A program made the position numbers and the translations under genes. The notes beneath the pieces are model-generated. The model saw only the letters and a list, made by a program, of their open reading frames with translations, was not told the DNA's origin and made no database searches. Below are positions 52,864 through 64,000 of a stretch of DNA of 64,000 bases, piece after piece; the stretch's first letter is position 1, and each line of letters starts with the position of its first letter. The stretch spans positions 19,322,777 to 19,386,776 of the forward strand of contig JANJXV010000020.1 of assembly GCA_024803745.1 (NCBI GenBank), written 5' to 3'. Origin of the DNA: Megascapheus bottae. Taxonomy: Eukaryota > Chordata > Mammalia > Rodentia > Geomyidae.

Positions 52864-54581
52864 ATGAGTCTGATTTTTAGGGTACACTTTGACATCAAAA
52901 CTCAAAAGCCAAGAATCTTGGGCTAGATGGATACTGAGTGTATAAGTATGAATATGATGTTTGCATACTGAAGAATTCAGACTTCGCTCATGGGGCAGTG
53001 GGAGAAGCCAGGAAGTTAGTGAGCAGTGGATTACAAGCACCATGCCATTGATAGTGCCATATGGGTTATGTTAAGATGGTAAGAAGCTTGGGCCAGAAGA
53101 CTGAAAGAGGAATTGTAATGTTTAACAGAAGTAGCACGGGACCTGGATTTACTTACTGACAGTTGCAAATTAAAAATATATGGCCCTCATAACAAGTTGG
53201 GTGATTGCTCTCTGTTAGACTCTGATAAAAAGCCATACATAAGGGGAACTTGTGCTGAGTATGTAGTTTTGCATTTAAAGTTATATAGGTAACCAATGGT
53301 TCCGAGATGTATAAAACACAAAAATTCTGGAAGTAGAATCTGTAGTATATGGCTATGCAACAGGGAGATGACAGGCTCTCAGAAATTAAGCCCGGATGAT
53401 CAGGAGGAATATGGAAAACAAGATGTTTGCAAGATGAGTTGGTAAGGACAAATGCATTATTCTGAAACTGTCTATTTTGGCTGCGAGCCGTTTATGATTT
53501 GACTCTCTTCTCCTTCCACTTTCCCAAGCCCTCTAATAAGAGAAAGCTGACTAATTTTAGTTAGTAGGAAAGAAGTGCTATAGAGCTAATAAGGCTTGAA
53601 CACAAGGGACATATTATTTGGGAGCTAGAACTTAGGAATTGGTATATCTTGTTCCCTCACTAAGTCTTACTTATTTTAGTAGTTTGGAGTTAATTTCCCT
53701 CATTGGTATTCTAAACATGATGAATGTGCTCGGTATTCATGTGACACTGATGTAAAATTATATGGAAATTCTGGTACAATTTCAGTAATTAATGTCTGCC
53801 AATTATAAAGGGTTACAATTATAGCACTCACAGAGACTTGCGTAGTACATGAAAAATATATACATAGTAAGAGAAATTAATTTCTAATACCCAATCTTTT
53901 GATTAATGAAAGAAATGTAATTACTAGGTAATCACAATATGAAGAATACTGATCAGTGGTCAAAAAGGGAGATACTTTATTTTTCAGATAAAAAATATTG
54001 CAGTTTAGGAGATGAAATAGGAGTGAAATCATTTATAATAATGAAATGTTATATAGAAATATAGGTAAGTATTGGTTAAAAAATTACGTGATAGACATTT
54101 AGATCAACTTCTAAACAAGAAGTTGTAAAAATAAATTGGGTAAGGATGAGATCTTCCCTCAGAAATAATCCAGCAACCTTTTCACATTGCAGATGAAGAA
54201 CTTAAAAAGACAATTTTGTTGTTCTTTCTGTTTTCAGTGACTTATCAGAACTGGTCCTACAGATACAAGGGGGTGGGGAATCTTTATTTCAATATTAAGC
54301 CAGAAAATGACAGCCCTAAAAATCAGTGCCCTCACAGAGAATTGAGGCATGTAAGGATATTGAGTGGTCCATTGTTTCCTGAGATGAGGTAAAGGATATG
54401 TTTTTCCTCAAATTGTCTTTTATTTAAGTAATGAGAAAAGGATTACATTTAGATATAGATTTTGATTCCACAATCCAAAAGTGTACATAGAATCTTGCTA
54501 ATGAAGCACATAGTTTTATTGACTTTGCCAAATGGAAACTTGAAATACTCATTATTACTGGGGAAAGGGGATGTGGAGTCT
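52864..54581. other. Unannotated sequence
   Basis: About 1.7 kb with no gene or recognised repeat. Confidence 0.5.
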
Positions 54582-54700
54582 TCCTTGGGTTTGAACCTAG
54601 ATTTCAGCTCTATCCCTGGTCCTCTTTGTGCTTAAGGCTAGTTCTCTACCACTTTAGTGACAGCAGGATTATAGGCATGAGCCACTGGCACCTGGGTTTC
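54582..54700 (-). mobile_element. B1-Geo SINE with internal deletion, reverse strand
   Basis: Geo words CTTTGTGCTTAAGGCTAGTT and CTCTACCACTTTAGTGACAG run straight into the B1 head AGGATTATAGGCATGAGCCA and CTGGCACCTGGG; the linker and most of the B1 core are missing. Confidence 0.85.
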
Positions 54701-54839
54701 AACTTTTGTGAATCCTACTGAATGCACTCCTGCGAGGCATTCTTGTTAGTATGCCATTTAGAGCTTTTTTCATTCTTGTTCCAAAGAAAAAGAGACCCAA
54801 CCCAAATTTGTTACAATATGTAAGACCTGGTTGTCAGAT

Positions 54840-54852
54840 ATAATGGTTATAT
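54840..54852. repeat. Target-site duplication, left copy
   Basis: ATAATGGTTATAT is repeated exactly at 55044-55056 around the IDL-Geo SINE. Confidence 0.92.
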
Positions 54853-55043
54853 ATATTGCCAGTCCTGGGTTTAAGCTTAGGGCCTGAGCACTGTCCTTGG
54901 ATTTTTCTCAAGGCTAGGCCTCTACCACTTAAGCCTCAGTACCACTTCCAGCTTTTTTGTATGTATGTGGTACCAAGGAATAGAACCCGGGTCTTCGTGC
55001 ATGCTAGACAAGCACTTTAACCACTAGGCCAAACTCCCGGCCC
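54853..55043 (-). mobile_element. Full-length IDL-Geo SINE, reverse strand
   Basis: ATTGCCAGTCCTGGGTTTAA, CTACCACTTAAGCCTCAGTA, GTGGTACCAAGGAATAGAAC, GTGCATGCTAGACAAGCACT and AAACTCCCGGCCC. The tail is very short for an element with an exact TSD. Confidence 0.95.
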
Positions 55044-55056
55044 ATAATGGTTATAT

Positions 55057-55498
55057 TTTTAATGATCAAATCTGATTGTCATTTTTTCTTGTTGGCAACA
55101 TAATATATATATTATTACAAATAAGTCTATAATGGCAGGTTTGTGTAAAGTTTTCTTTCTACAGTAGCTCTTAGCATTAACACTAATATATCTTTCACAC
55201 TGGTGTGTGTTTCTGGTTGTTCTCTGACTTTATATCTTAATTTTTTATATGATTTAGGAAAAGGAAATTATGTTATTTCACAGGTTGAAAAAACTCAGAG
55301 GTACTATTATCTTTGAATCTTCTGTGGCAAACTACATCAGAATAATCTGTAGCGTTTATTAGAATAAAAAAATCCTCAAACTCACCTCTAGATCTGCTCC
55401 ATTTAATTTGGGGCTGAGGTGGAGTGGGTAGGTGACAGAACCATCAGAGGTTCCCAGGTGAATGTTATACCTGGCACAGGCTGAGATCTATTGACAAA
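55057..55498. other. Unannotated sequence
   Basis: Nothing recognised. Confidence 0.5.
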
Positions 55499-55625
55499 TG
55501 GTTCTCAAAGTGTTATTCTTCATTAGTAGTGCAATATCACCAGGGAACTTGCCAGAAACCCATATTCTTAGTCTTCAGCCTATGACTACTGAGTTGGACA
55601 CTGGAGTTGGACCAGAATTTGTAAA
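55499..55625 (+). mobile_element. hAT-Charlie MER5-like DNA transposon fragment
   Basis: TGGTTCTCAAAGTGTTATTC (terminal inverted repeat type), CAATATCACCAGGGAACTTG, CCAGAAACCCATATTCTTAG and CCTATGACTACTGAGTTGGA follow the MER5 family order. The right half is missing. Non-autonomous and fossil. Confidence 0.7.
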
Positions 55626-57159
55626 GGAAGCTAAATATTGAAAGCCCTTGATTCTAGACAATCCTTCCAGTTGACTTAGAAAAAAAGCAAGGTCGTGGTG
55701 AATAATGGACTGGCTCACTTTAAACACATATTTATATGAGCAGAAGTGCAACTCACAATGTCCTTTTTTAGAAAATAATTCCCTAATGTATTTAAAACTT
55801 GGAAGAGACCAAGCACATATTGTAACTTTCTACTTATTTCATGTTTCATATATAAAAGTGAACCGAGGTTATAATAGTGTTAGAAAGCTAAGAATGCATT
55901 TAAATTGCTTTCTAGGCGATTGCATTTTCTTGAAGATTTAAAAAAAAATTGTCCCAAACTCTGCAACAATGAAAGCATTGCTTTCAACATGTGTAAAATG
56001 TTTTACATTCATTAGATAAAAGATTTCATTTAAATCTGGAGGATTGTTTCCAGCATTCATGGGCTTGCAGTATAATTTACAGAGTTCGCTATTAGAAATG
56101 AGATGACAAAAATATTCTATAAGAGTCAACTTTTGAATAGGAAGTGTGTTTTTGTAAACTCTCCTACCATGGCCACATCAAAAATTTGAGCTAGAAAAAG
56201 AACTCAATTGACTTATTAGTGGGTGTCTTTGCCAACACCAAAGCTGTGATTCAAACAAGCCCTGCTCACCTGTGTGGTGAGAGATGAAATTCTAGTCAAG
56301 CTCATCTCCATGGAAGCTGCCTGTTTTACAGTCCAACACTCTTTAGTTTCTTCTGCTCATCCACACTAGTGTTGAATTTACTGTCAACTGGAACAGAGAA
56401 GGAAGAGAGAAGAATGGAGCTCATCCTGCAAATGCTGTGCTTTATGCATCTGATTTCTTGTAATATTCTCCAATTTCTGAGTGTCAATGCAAACAGTGCA
56501 AGGTTCTAGGGGAGACAGGGTCCAGCCTTGAGGTCCATCTCCTGTCATTGATTTCTATGCAACACTCTCATCGACTTCAGTGGGAGTTCCGCACTTGGAT
56601 CAATGTCAGGATATGGGCCTTACATTTAGACTTGAAAGTGTTTTAATAGTGGTTGGCAAACTCGTGATGAATTAGGGTGAAAGACACAAAGAATTGGCTG
56701 GAAACTTTTCAGGCCCAAAAGCTGCTCTTAATCATTAGGAGAGATTTGTTTTAATGCAGATGTTGACTGTGTCCCAGTGTCCCAGTATACTAATTAAGTT
56801 ACTTAGGTATAGTATGAGTTTCTTATAATAGTCTGGGAAGTTAAGTTCCTAACTGACTAGACCATTTGAATTAATTTGTCCTGAAGATCTGTGTGTAATA
56901 AAAGCATCTGCCTTCTTCCCTAGACTGGAGGTTCACAGTAAGATCTACCTTGAAGATTGCATGATGCAATGTATTATAATATCTCTAATAACTTTACTAG
57001 AAGCACTGAGGTTCAATTATTTAAACTCTCTCTTTACAATTAAGTGTGTCTACATAGATAAGAAACTAAGCTACAAAATTATAAAAGTGAATTTTTACTG
57101 CCTCTTTTGTAAATTTGTTCTAAAAGTAATTAGCAGTCATGAATATTAATTACATTTTC
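55626..57159. other. Repeat-poor sequence with a possible conserved element
   Basis: No gene found; frames at 55705-55941 and 56961-57149 lack domains. A notable patch at 56540-56626 contains ATCGACTTCAGTGGGAGTTC and ATGTCAGGATATGGGCC, reminiscent of very old amniote repeat or conserved non-coding sequence. Confidence 0.45.
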
Positions 57160-57310
57160 TTTTAGGAAAGTATATATAAATATATCATATATATTTGAGA
57201 ATGTACATATATACAATGTACACAGTAAATATCCCCCCCAAATAATATACAGTATATGTGATATATGTATTCTTGTATATATTTACATATATGATATATA
57301 TATGATGAAT
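57160..57310. repeat. AT-rich (ATATATAC)-type low-complexity region
   Basis: Dense TATATA, ATATGTAT and ACATATAT words, directly visible. Confidence 0.85.
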
Positions 57311-57630
57311 GTATGGTGAATACCCACTCTCACAAATGCACATAATCAATCATCTCAGGGGTTAGTACATTAGGGCATTAGTACAAGACTCCAACATTCC
57401 CTTCCTTCTACTATGCTCATCTAAAATTAAATATTGGTGTTCAAGTAAAATGGATTATTACTGAATATAACCCACTCACATCATTTACCTATTGTAAATG
57501 CAAAGTAAATAGTTGTAGTTTAAGTATAAATGAGAAGAAATAACATTCTGTATATATGAAGTGCAGGTATTTTTTCATCATACTTTTTGCCTGTGATTGG
57601 TTGCATGGGGATGTAGAACTTGTGAACATG

Positions 57631-57673
<43 letters not shown>
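57631..57673. repeat. (GT)n microsatellite
   Basis: About 21 perfect GT units; no SINE directly adjoining. Confidence 0.95.
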
Positions 57674-57675
<2 letters not shown>

Positions 57676-57780
57676 CAAGCCTCATATATACTAAATTGTT
57701 TTAAAAATGTCTGAACAGATGTAAGTGATAAGTGATCACAATTTCCATCTGAATGAAAAGGCTATTTGAGAGTTTGTCAT

Positions 57781-58003
57781 GGGCCCCGGTGGCTCACGTC
57801 TGTAATCCTAGTAACTCAGGAGACTGAGGTTTGCAGATAATGTTTGATGGTAATTCAGACAAGAAAACTCTGTATGATTTTTATCACTATTTAACCTGTT
57901 TAAAGCCAAAAATAGAGATGAGGCTGAAATGGTAGTATACCAGCCTTGAACAAAATGGTGAGCACAGAGCCCTGAGAGTTCATGCTCTCATACTGACAAA
58001 AAA
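57781..58003 (+). mobile_element. B1-Geo SINE, old
   Basis: GGGCCCCGGTGGCTCACGTC, GTAATCCTAGTAACTCAGGA, a diverged core, GAGATGAGGCTGAAATGGTA and CCCTGAGAGTTCATGCTCTC with a short A-rich tail. Confidence 0.85.
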
Positions 58004-59906
58004 TATTCAAGTACTGTCTTCTAGACCAAATTCTAACGTCAACTAAAGCTTTCTTCAATTGTTTTCTTTGTTAACTATCTTATGTTTTTTTTGCTATCTC
58101 TTGACTTCAAAAACTGATGCTCTCTGTGGTTATTATAGAATTCTACTGACGTAAAACCTTGTTTTTTCACCATGAACATTCCCAGGACATGAAGTCATAA
58201 TGATGGGAAAGCACTTGCCAAATCTGGAGTCAAATAGGGGAAATATTTCCAGATTCTCTACCTGATTTAAATACTCAATTAACTCACTCTTCTGTGGACA
58301 TTACTAGTAAAGTTGTTGGCTATATTTTGTTTCATCTAAGTGAAAATCTAGTTATAAACATGTCTTCTTACTTCTGATCCTCAACAACATAATCACTGAT
58401 TGTATGATTCCCCCATTTGAGAGAGGAGAAAAATGTCAAGGTTTTATTTTTATGGCATACAAATATTCCTTTCTCTAAGCTTCCCATTCATAGAGCCATC
58501 TGCATTTAAAATTACTGCTGAAGATATAGGAGTCTGCTCTTCTGCTGTCATCTACATTCTAATGTGTAACGACATGGCTATTTCTAGTACAGATAGTTAT
58601 ATGTTTAAAACGCATTTAATGAGTAAAGACTTGTAGGAAGGAGTGATGTGTGAATTTAATTCTTTGCTTTAGAGCAAAGAGACTGACATTTATACTTTTC
58701 TCTCTAAAGTCACATGCTAAACACTTCATATTCTTATTGCCAGAGCTGTAGAGATTAGTTACTAGAAGAGCAGATATGTAGAAGAGGAAGGAAGAAGAAA
58801 GCCTGTGCCAGGAAAAGAAAAAAAAACAGAAATATTTTTGTTAATGGGTAGCTGATGAACTCATAATGACAACATTACCTAAATGTGTATATAGAATAGA
58901 GAAAAGGCTCATGTCTATTGAGACATACAGGACTCAGACACTGCCAAGTAAATGTTTCCTATGTGTATGTAACTGTTTAACTAGTTACTATCAATCTATT
59001 TTTCAAATTGATTTGATTTGTAGGCAGAAGTCCTTGCATAACTCTGCACACAGATTGGTGGATAAATTCTGACAGAGACCTCATCTGTAGGTTGATAAAA
59101 GTCAGCTTCCTTCCTAGTGCTGTTCACGCACCTCAAATAAAAGCAAAGTTGGGCATTAGCACACAGAAGAGAAATATTAATCAAGTCACTCTCACTAGCT
59201 CTAGGCAAGTCCAAACAGCAGTGGGGAAATAGTTACCATACAGAAAAGAAGAAAACCAATTTCACATCTTTCCAACTCCTAACAACAGAAGAGCTTCATA
59301 TAATGTTTCTTTTTAACAGTCGTGACCCTTTTATGTATCACTTTATCTATATATCATATAGCTATTAAATGTGTTGCTTCAAACTTAGTTCCATAAACAT
59401 AATTAGAATATATAATAATTTAAAATGTTCTCACAAGGAAAACATTAGATCTAAGTAAAATACTATTATCTGGTTGCTTTTTTGAAATGTAAGTTTCAAA
59501 ATAAATGATACTGACAACCTCCTTTTTAAGTTTCTCAAACTCCAAGTCTAACATCTGTGGTTTTCAATCTAGAAGCAGCACAGAACTGAAAGTTTAACTT
59601 GAAACAATTAACTTTGCTTAAAATACAAAAATGATTCTAGAAATCATGCCACACAGACCGTGCTCTTAATTCACTAATATGAAAATGTGTTCATGAATCT
59701 TGTTTGAATGCTTGTTTTCCTCCTCATCAATGAAAAAAATGTTTAAGTCCGTTGCATATTATAGACATGCCATAACATTCTGTTACATGGACATAAATTT
59801 CTGTATTATCAAAAGTAGAAATTTAGCTATTAAAGACTGAATGAGTGGGTATTATCTGTGAAATTTTAGTTTGTGTTTTCTTGGCAACAAAACATGGAAA
59901 GAACAA
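58004..59906. other. Unannotated AT-rich sequence
   Basis: About 1.9 kb without a gene or clear repeat. Confidence 0.5.
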
Positions 59907-59907
59907 G

Positions 59908-59946
<39 letters not shown>

Positions 59947-59961
59947 TTTCTTTCTTCCTTC

Positions 59962-60043
<82 letters not shown>
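59907..60043. repeat. (CTTT)n microsatellite
   Basis: More than 30 CTTT units, with a CCTT interruption near 59955-59964. No SINE recognisable at either edge. Confidence 0.97.
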
Positions 60044-60164
60044 GTTGGCGTAGCTGACCAATGTGTAAAACTTGCTTCAGGGTCAGTGCAAACTTAAATA
60101 AGTGTCATTTCAAGTGATAATCCAGTGAGATTAACTCTACAAAGAAACAGAACAAAATAGAGCA

Positions 60165-60232
60165 AGTGTGTGTATGTGTGTGTGTGCGCGCGCGTGTGTG
60201 TGTGCGCGTGTGTGTGTGTGTGTGTGTGTGTT
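60165..60232. repeat. (TG)n with (CG)n core
   Basis: TGTGTGCGCGCGCGTGTG and later TGCGCGTGTG make a long alternating purine-pyrimidine tract with CpG steps, a strong Z-DNA candidate. Confidence 0.95.
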
Positions 60233-60447
60233 GTTTGGTGTGAGAAAGAAAGAAACAGAACTCAATTCTCCCTTCTGAACTGGGCCTCCAGTTTTTAATA
60301 CAACTTGGTGGATTTATGCCCCCTGCTACCTACCTCAAAGGTATTGTGTTCCTATAAATCCAGTTGCTTCGTCCCATTAGTTTGGGGCCAAAACAATCTG
60401 TGGCATTGGTTCAGAATTGCTCCACCCAGAAATTTTTTTTTTCTGGT

Positions 60448-60479
60448 GCACAGCTGTGTGCTTGCAAGCACAGCTGTGC
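60448..60479. repeat. Inverted repeat with two CAGCTG boxes
   Basis: The arms GCACAGCTG (left) and CAGCTGTGC (right) surround CTTGCAAG, giving a near-perfect hairpin of about 15 bp per arm with a TG insertion in the left arm. It could form a cruciform. Confidence 0.8.
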
Positions 60480-60550
60480 CTCTCCTAAGCCCTCCAACAA
60501 TGTCCTATGCAGCTGTGCCGGCTGCAAGGGAAATTGTGAGGAGGCAGCTG
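60451..60550. promoter_or_regulatory. Cluster of four CAGCTG E-boxes
   Basis: Exact CAGCTG at 60451, 60471, 60510 and 60545, in a short GC-richer island within AT-rich DNA. CAGCTG is a known binding core for bHLH factors such as MyoD/ASCL1-type heterodimers with E proteins. Regulatory activity is inferred, not shown. Confidence 0.35.
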
Positions 60551-60593
60551 CAAAGAACTGATCTCTTAAAAACTGACTGATTCAGTTTGGATG

Positions 60594-61563
<970 letters not shown>

Positions 61564-61762
61564 TTTTTCTTCTCTTTTTGCCAGTCCTGGGGCTTGAACT
61601 CAGGGCCTGGGAACTGTCCTTGGACTTTCTCAAGGCTAGCGCTTTATCACTTTAGTCGCAGCACCACTTCAGGCTTTTTCTGTGTATGTAGTACTGAGGA
61701 ATTGAACCCAGAGCTTCGTGAATGCTAGGCAAGCATTCTACCACTAGGCCAAACTCCCACCC
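61564..61762 (-). mobile_element. IDL-Geo SINE, reverse strand
   Basis: TTTGCCAGTCCTGGGGCTTG, GCTAGCGCTTTATCACTTTA, GTAGTACTGAGGAATTGAAC and CCAAACTCCCACCC. Flanks ATAACGTTAA and ATAACATTAA (one mismatch) are a probable short TSD. Confidence 0.93.
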
Positions 61763-61814
61763 ATAACATTAAGTTAAAAATATATCTTGATATAATTCTG
61801 TTTGAAATAACATA

Positions 61815-61998
61815 GAACCGATTTTGAGGATATTGGTCTGAAGCCAGCCTTCACCGGAAAATGGACTCTTATCTCCAATAAACTATGAAAAAGCTGTAAT
61901 TGGAGCTGTCAGTTAAATGGTAAAATGTTAGCCTTGAGAAAAAAAAAATTCAGGTACCATGCCCTCGCCCTGAGTTCATCAAGCTCTAGGACTAGCAT
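61815..61998 (+). mobile_element. 5'-truncated B1-Geo SINE
   Basis: TCTGAAGCCAGCCTTCACC, CTCTTATCTCCAATAAACTA, then Geo GTTAGCCTTGAGAAAAAA and CCTGAGTTCATCAAGCTCTA. The B1 5' end is missing. Confidence 0.75.
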
Positions 61999-62027
61999 AA
62001 ATACAAGCAACCAAAATGTATTTTCTC

Positions 62028-62686
62028 CGATGTTCATTGCAGCACTATTTACCATAGCAAATATATGGAACCAACCCAGATGCCCCTCAGTTGATGAGTG
62101 GATCAACAAGATGTGGTATTTGTACACAATGGAATTCTATGCTGCTGTCAGAAAGAATGACATTGCCCCATTTGTAAGGAAATGCAAAGACTTAGAAAAA
62201 ATCATATTAAGTGAAGTAAGCCAGACTCAAAGGAATATAGGCTCAATGGTTTCCCTCATTTGTCATAATCAGTAGACACCTTGGGCTCTCCTAGCAGAGA
62301 TTTGCAATAGAACAAAACTTAGATACATAAGGCTATGTAGGATGAGGCTAAATGAAAGGACCTCCAGGATATAGAAACAAAAGCCATGTAATGAGTGATT
62401 ATTGTCCTTAATGTACTATGTTATGTCTCATCTCTTTTGCTGTCCCTTAATTATCTCATATTGTTACAACATTTTACCTTGTTATCTGATATATTGTATA
62501 TATGCTTATTTGGTTATTTGAAATAGGATAGGGAAGGGGAGAAAACAAGATGAGGGGTGGGGGTGGGGGACATGGGGACCAAGACATGAGAAAGGGTATC
62601 AATGTTGGTGAAGTAATGCACCTTCTATCTGGTGAATATAATGTAACCCTTCTGTTAATTACAATAAACAAATATGGAAAAGAACA
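62028..62686 (+). mobile_element. 5'-truncated L1 3' end, about 660 bp
   Basis: TTCATTGCAGCACTATTTAC, TCAGTTGATGAGTGGATCAA, TCAAAGGAATATAGGCTCAA, then the 3' UTR with CTTAATGTACTATGTTATGT, a G-rich tract at 62554-62577, TGGTGAATATAATGTAACCC and TTACAATAAACAAATATGG. Possible 10-base TSD with one mismatch (GTATTTTCTC / GTAGTTTCTC). The 116-codon frame at 61925-62275 begins in a SINE and carries L1-derived words; it is not a gene. Confidence 0.9.
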
Positions 62687-62696
62687 GTAGTTTCTC

Positions 62697-62979
62697 AGAG
62701 TTGGGTAACACATCATCTCCTATGGACTGTAAGAGTATAAAATTGCTCTAATGCTTGAAAATCAACTTGGTGCTTTATTTCAAGGAATTTTGACTGAAGA
62801 GCAGGCATGCTGCTTTATGATAGTAAGTAGAGACAGATGAGTCACGGTTCTAAGATAACCAAGGCAAGCATTAGCAGACCCTAATTCAAAATCCCAATTA
62901 AAAATAAAAGGGCAAGGAAACAAAAAAAAGAACTAGAGGTGTGGCTCAAGAGGACCAACTCCACAAAGGAAGAAAGAGA
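62697..62979. other. Unannotated sequence, possible decayed SINE
   Basis: CTAGAGGTGTGGCTCAAGAG at 62933-62952 resembles the Geo A-box region and precedes a GGAA array, but the unit is too short to call firmly. Confidence 0.4.
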
Positions 62980-63083
62980 AAAAGAAAGGAAAGAAACAAG
63001 GAAGGAAGGAAAAAAGGAAGGAAGAAAGGAAGGAAGGAAGGAAGGAAGGAAGGAAGGAAGGAAGGAAGGCAGGCAGGCAGGCA
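62980..63083. repeat. (GGAA)n-(GGCA)n microsatellite
   Basis: AAAG/GGAA units, then about 15 GGAA and four AGGC units. It may be the tail of a Geo-like fragment just upstream. Confidence 0.95.
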
Positions 63084-64000
63084 GAGAGAAATAGACATAA
63101 CCAAGTTCATTTGTTTTTACTCAAAATTTTGTTTGATGGAATTAATACTAGAGAAATAGGCATGTAAATACATGTGTTTGCTTTAATGCTATTTAAAAAA
63201 GCAACTACTGCAAATAACTTACATTAGTTATTACATTATTAATATTATACTATTATCCCTGCATTATTATTAATATTATATTACTACATTACATTAAATC
63301 ATTTACTAATGTGGGAGAAGTTTAAAATGATGGATCTTATTACCAAGTAATATAAATGATTGTGACCATTTCAGAGAAAGATTGTGAAGACAAAACTTAA
63401 TTATATAAGCATGAAAAGTACGGAATAAAATGTGCTGTCTGGCAAGGGAAATCATGAAGAACAAAAAAAAAATGTTGAAACTGACAATTGCCTGTTAGTG
63501 ACAATGTCCTCCCCCTCTGTGGGTCTCCCCCTCCCTTTTGGCTTTCCTAGGTCTCTCCTCTCACTTAGCAGCTTTCCTCTTTTTCTCTTTCCCCCTCCCC
63601 TCAGATCCACTGCCCTTTTCTCCCCTTTCTCTCTCCCTCCCCTGCCCTTCCCTGCTCTTTTTTTCCTTCCATTCTTTACTTTCCTGTTTCTTTTGGAATC
63701 TCAGTATGTAAATCATTTCCTTGACACGCACACACATACACACAAATGTTTTGAAGTTGTCCATTGTCCTGTCTCTTCTCCCACTGTCCTGTTTTAGTCA
63801 TAGAGCAAAGGTCGCTGGAGACACTTGCTAAACTGCCCATCAGCATCCATCTACACAATGGCTGCCACTCCTAAATCCTTGCTCCAGGCCTAGTTCTGAC
63901 CAAGGTGTTCATGTGAATTATTTCACTTCTGTGAATTCCTGGAACAAGTATACGAGGTGGCTGTTGCTATTTCCTCTATTTCAATATGAAAAAAAAAAAT
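63084..64000. other. Unannotated sequence with polypyrimidine tract
   Basis: 63500-63690 is strongly C/T-rich (CTTTTT, CCCTCCCC words). The 121-codon frame at 63432-63797 is mostly this tract. ATT-rich repeats lie at 63226-63290. No gene recognised. Confidence 0.5.

Noticed and set aside
60364..60561. Cys-rich 65-codon frame reminiscent of metallothionein
   Set aside because: The Cys spacing does not follow the metallothionein pattern and the frame overlaps the hairpin and E-box region.
61925..62275. 116-codon forward frame similar to the one at 6183
   Set aside because: It starts in a truncated SINE and runs into L1 3' sequence; the shared residues only reflect shared L1 ancestry.
63432..63797. 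121-codon Pro/Ser/Phe-rich frame
   Set aside because: Composition comes from the polypyrimidine tract; no signal peptide or domain can be defended.

Overview
This window looks like mammalian, most likely rodent, nuclear DNA: AT-rich, CpG-poor, intergenic or intronic, and dominated by retrotransposons and microsatellites. I found no convincing protein-coding gene, no rRNA or functional tRNA gene, no CRISPR array and no prokaryotic signal. Open reading frames in the window are short and fall in L1 3' ends, SINEs, simple repeats or unannotated AT-rich sequence.

The best clue to the organism is the main SINE. It is a dimer of a tRNA-Ala/ID-like left monomer and a right monomer ending near CAGGACTGGC plus poly(A). 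This fits my memory of IDL-Geo, reported as restricted to the rodent superfamily Geomyoidea (kangaroo rats, pocket mice, pocket gophers). The assignment is from memory and was not searched. The same right monomer is also joined to a 7SL/B1-like left monomer (called B1-Geo here). Older SINEs with B1-tRNA and B1-B1-tRNA layouts are also present.

Layout: 1-9 kb holds old L1 and SINE fragments, a MIR and a 5'-truncated L1 (5750-6509) with a 14-bp target-site duplication (TSD). 9-17 kb is mostly unique sequence with scattered SINEs and an L2 candidate. 17.5-18.9 kb has two L1 insertions with exact 16-bp and 15-bp TSDs; the first looks like an L1 3' transduction. 19-20.3 kb is repeat-poor and carries a possible small exon and a CpG-bearing patch. 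21-30 kb carries many SINEs, including young IDL-Geo copies with 16-bp TSDs, and two very short L1 insertions. 30-35 kb is a nested pile: an old L1 split by two SINEs, a younger L1, an ERV LTR and another L1. 36-45 kb has a MaLR-type LTR, SINEs and a long GA tract, followed by about 4 kb without recognised repeats. 45-64 kb is mostly unannotated sequence with L2, hAT-Charlie and SINE copies, large microsatellites, a CAGCTG-rich hairpin near 60.45 kb, and a 3' L1 copy near 62 kb.

No set of genes works together here. The biology visible is L1-driven retrotransposition: L1 copies, SINEs using L1 machinery with 11-16-bp TSDs, and microsatellites growing out of SINE tails. Family names are pattern recognition; most boundaries are good to about 5-20 bases, while the TSD-defined ones are exact.
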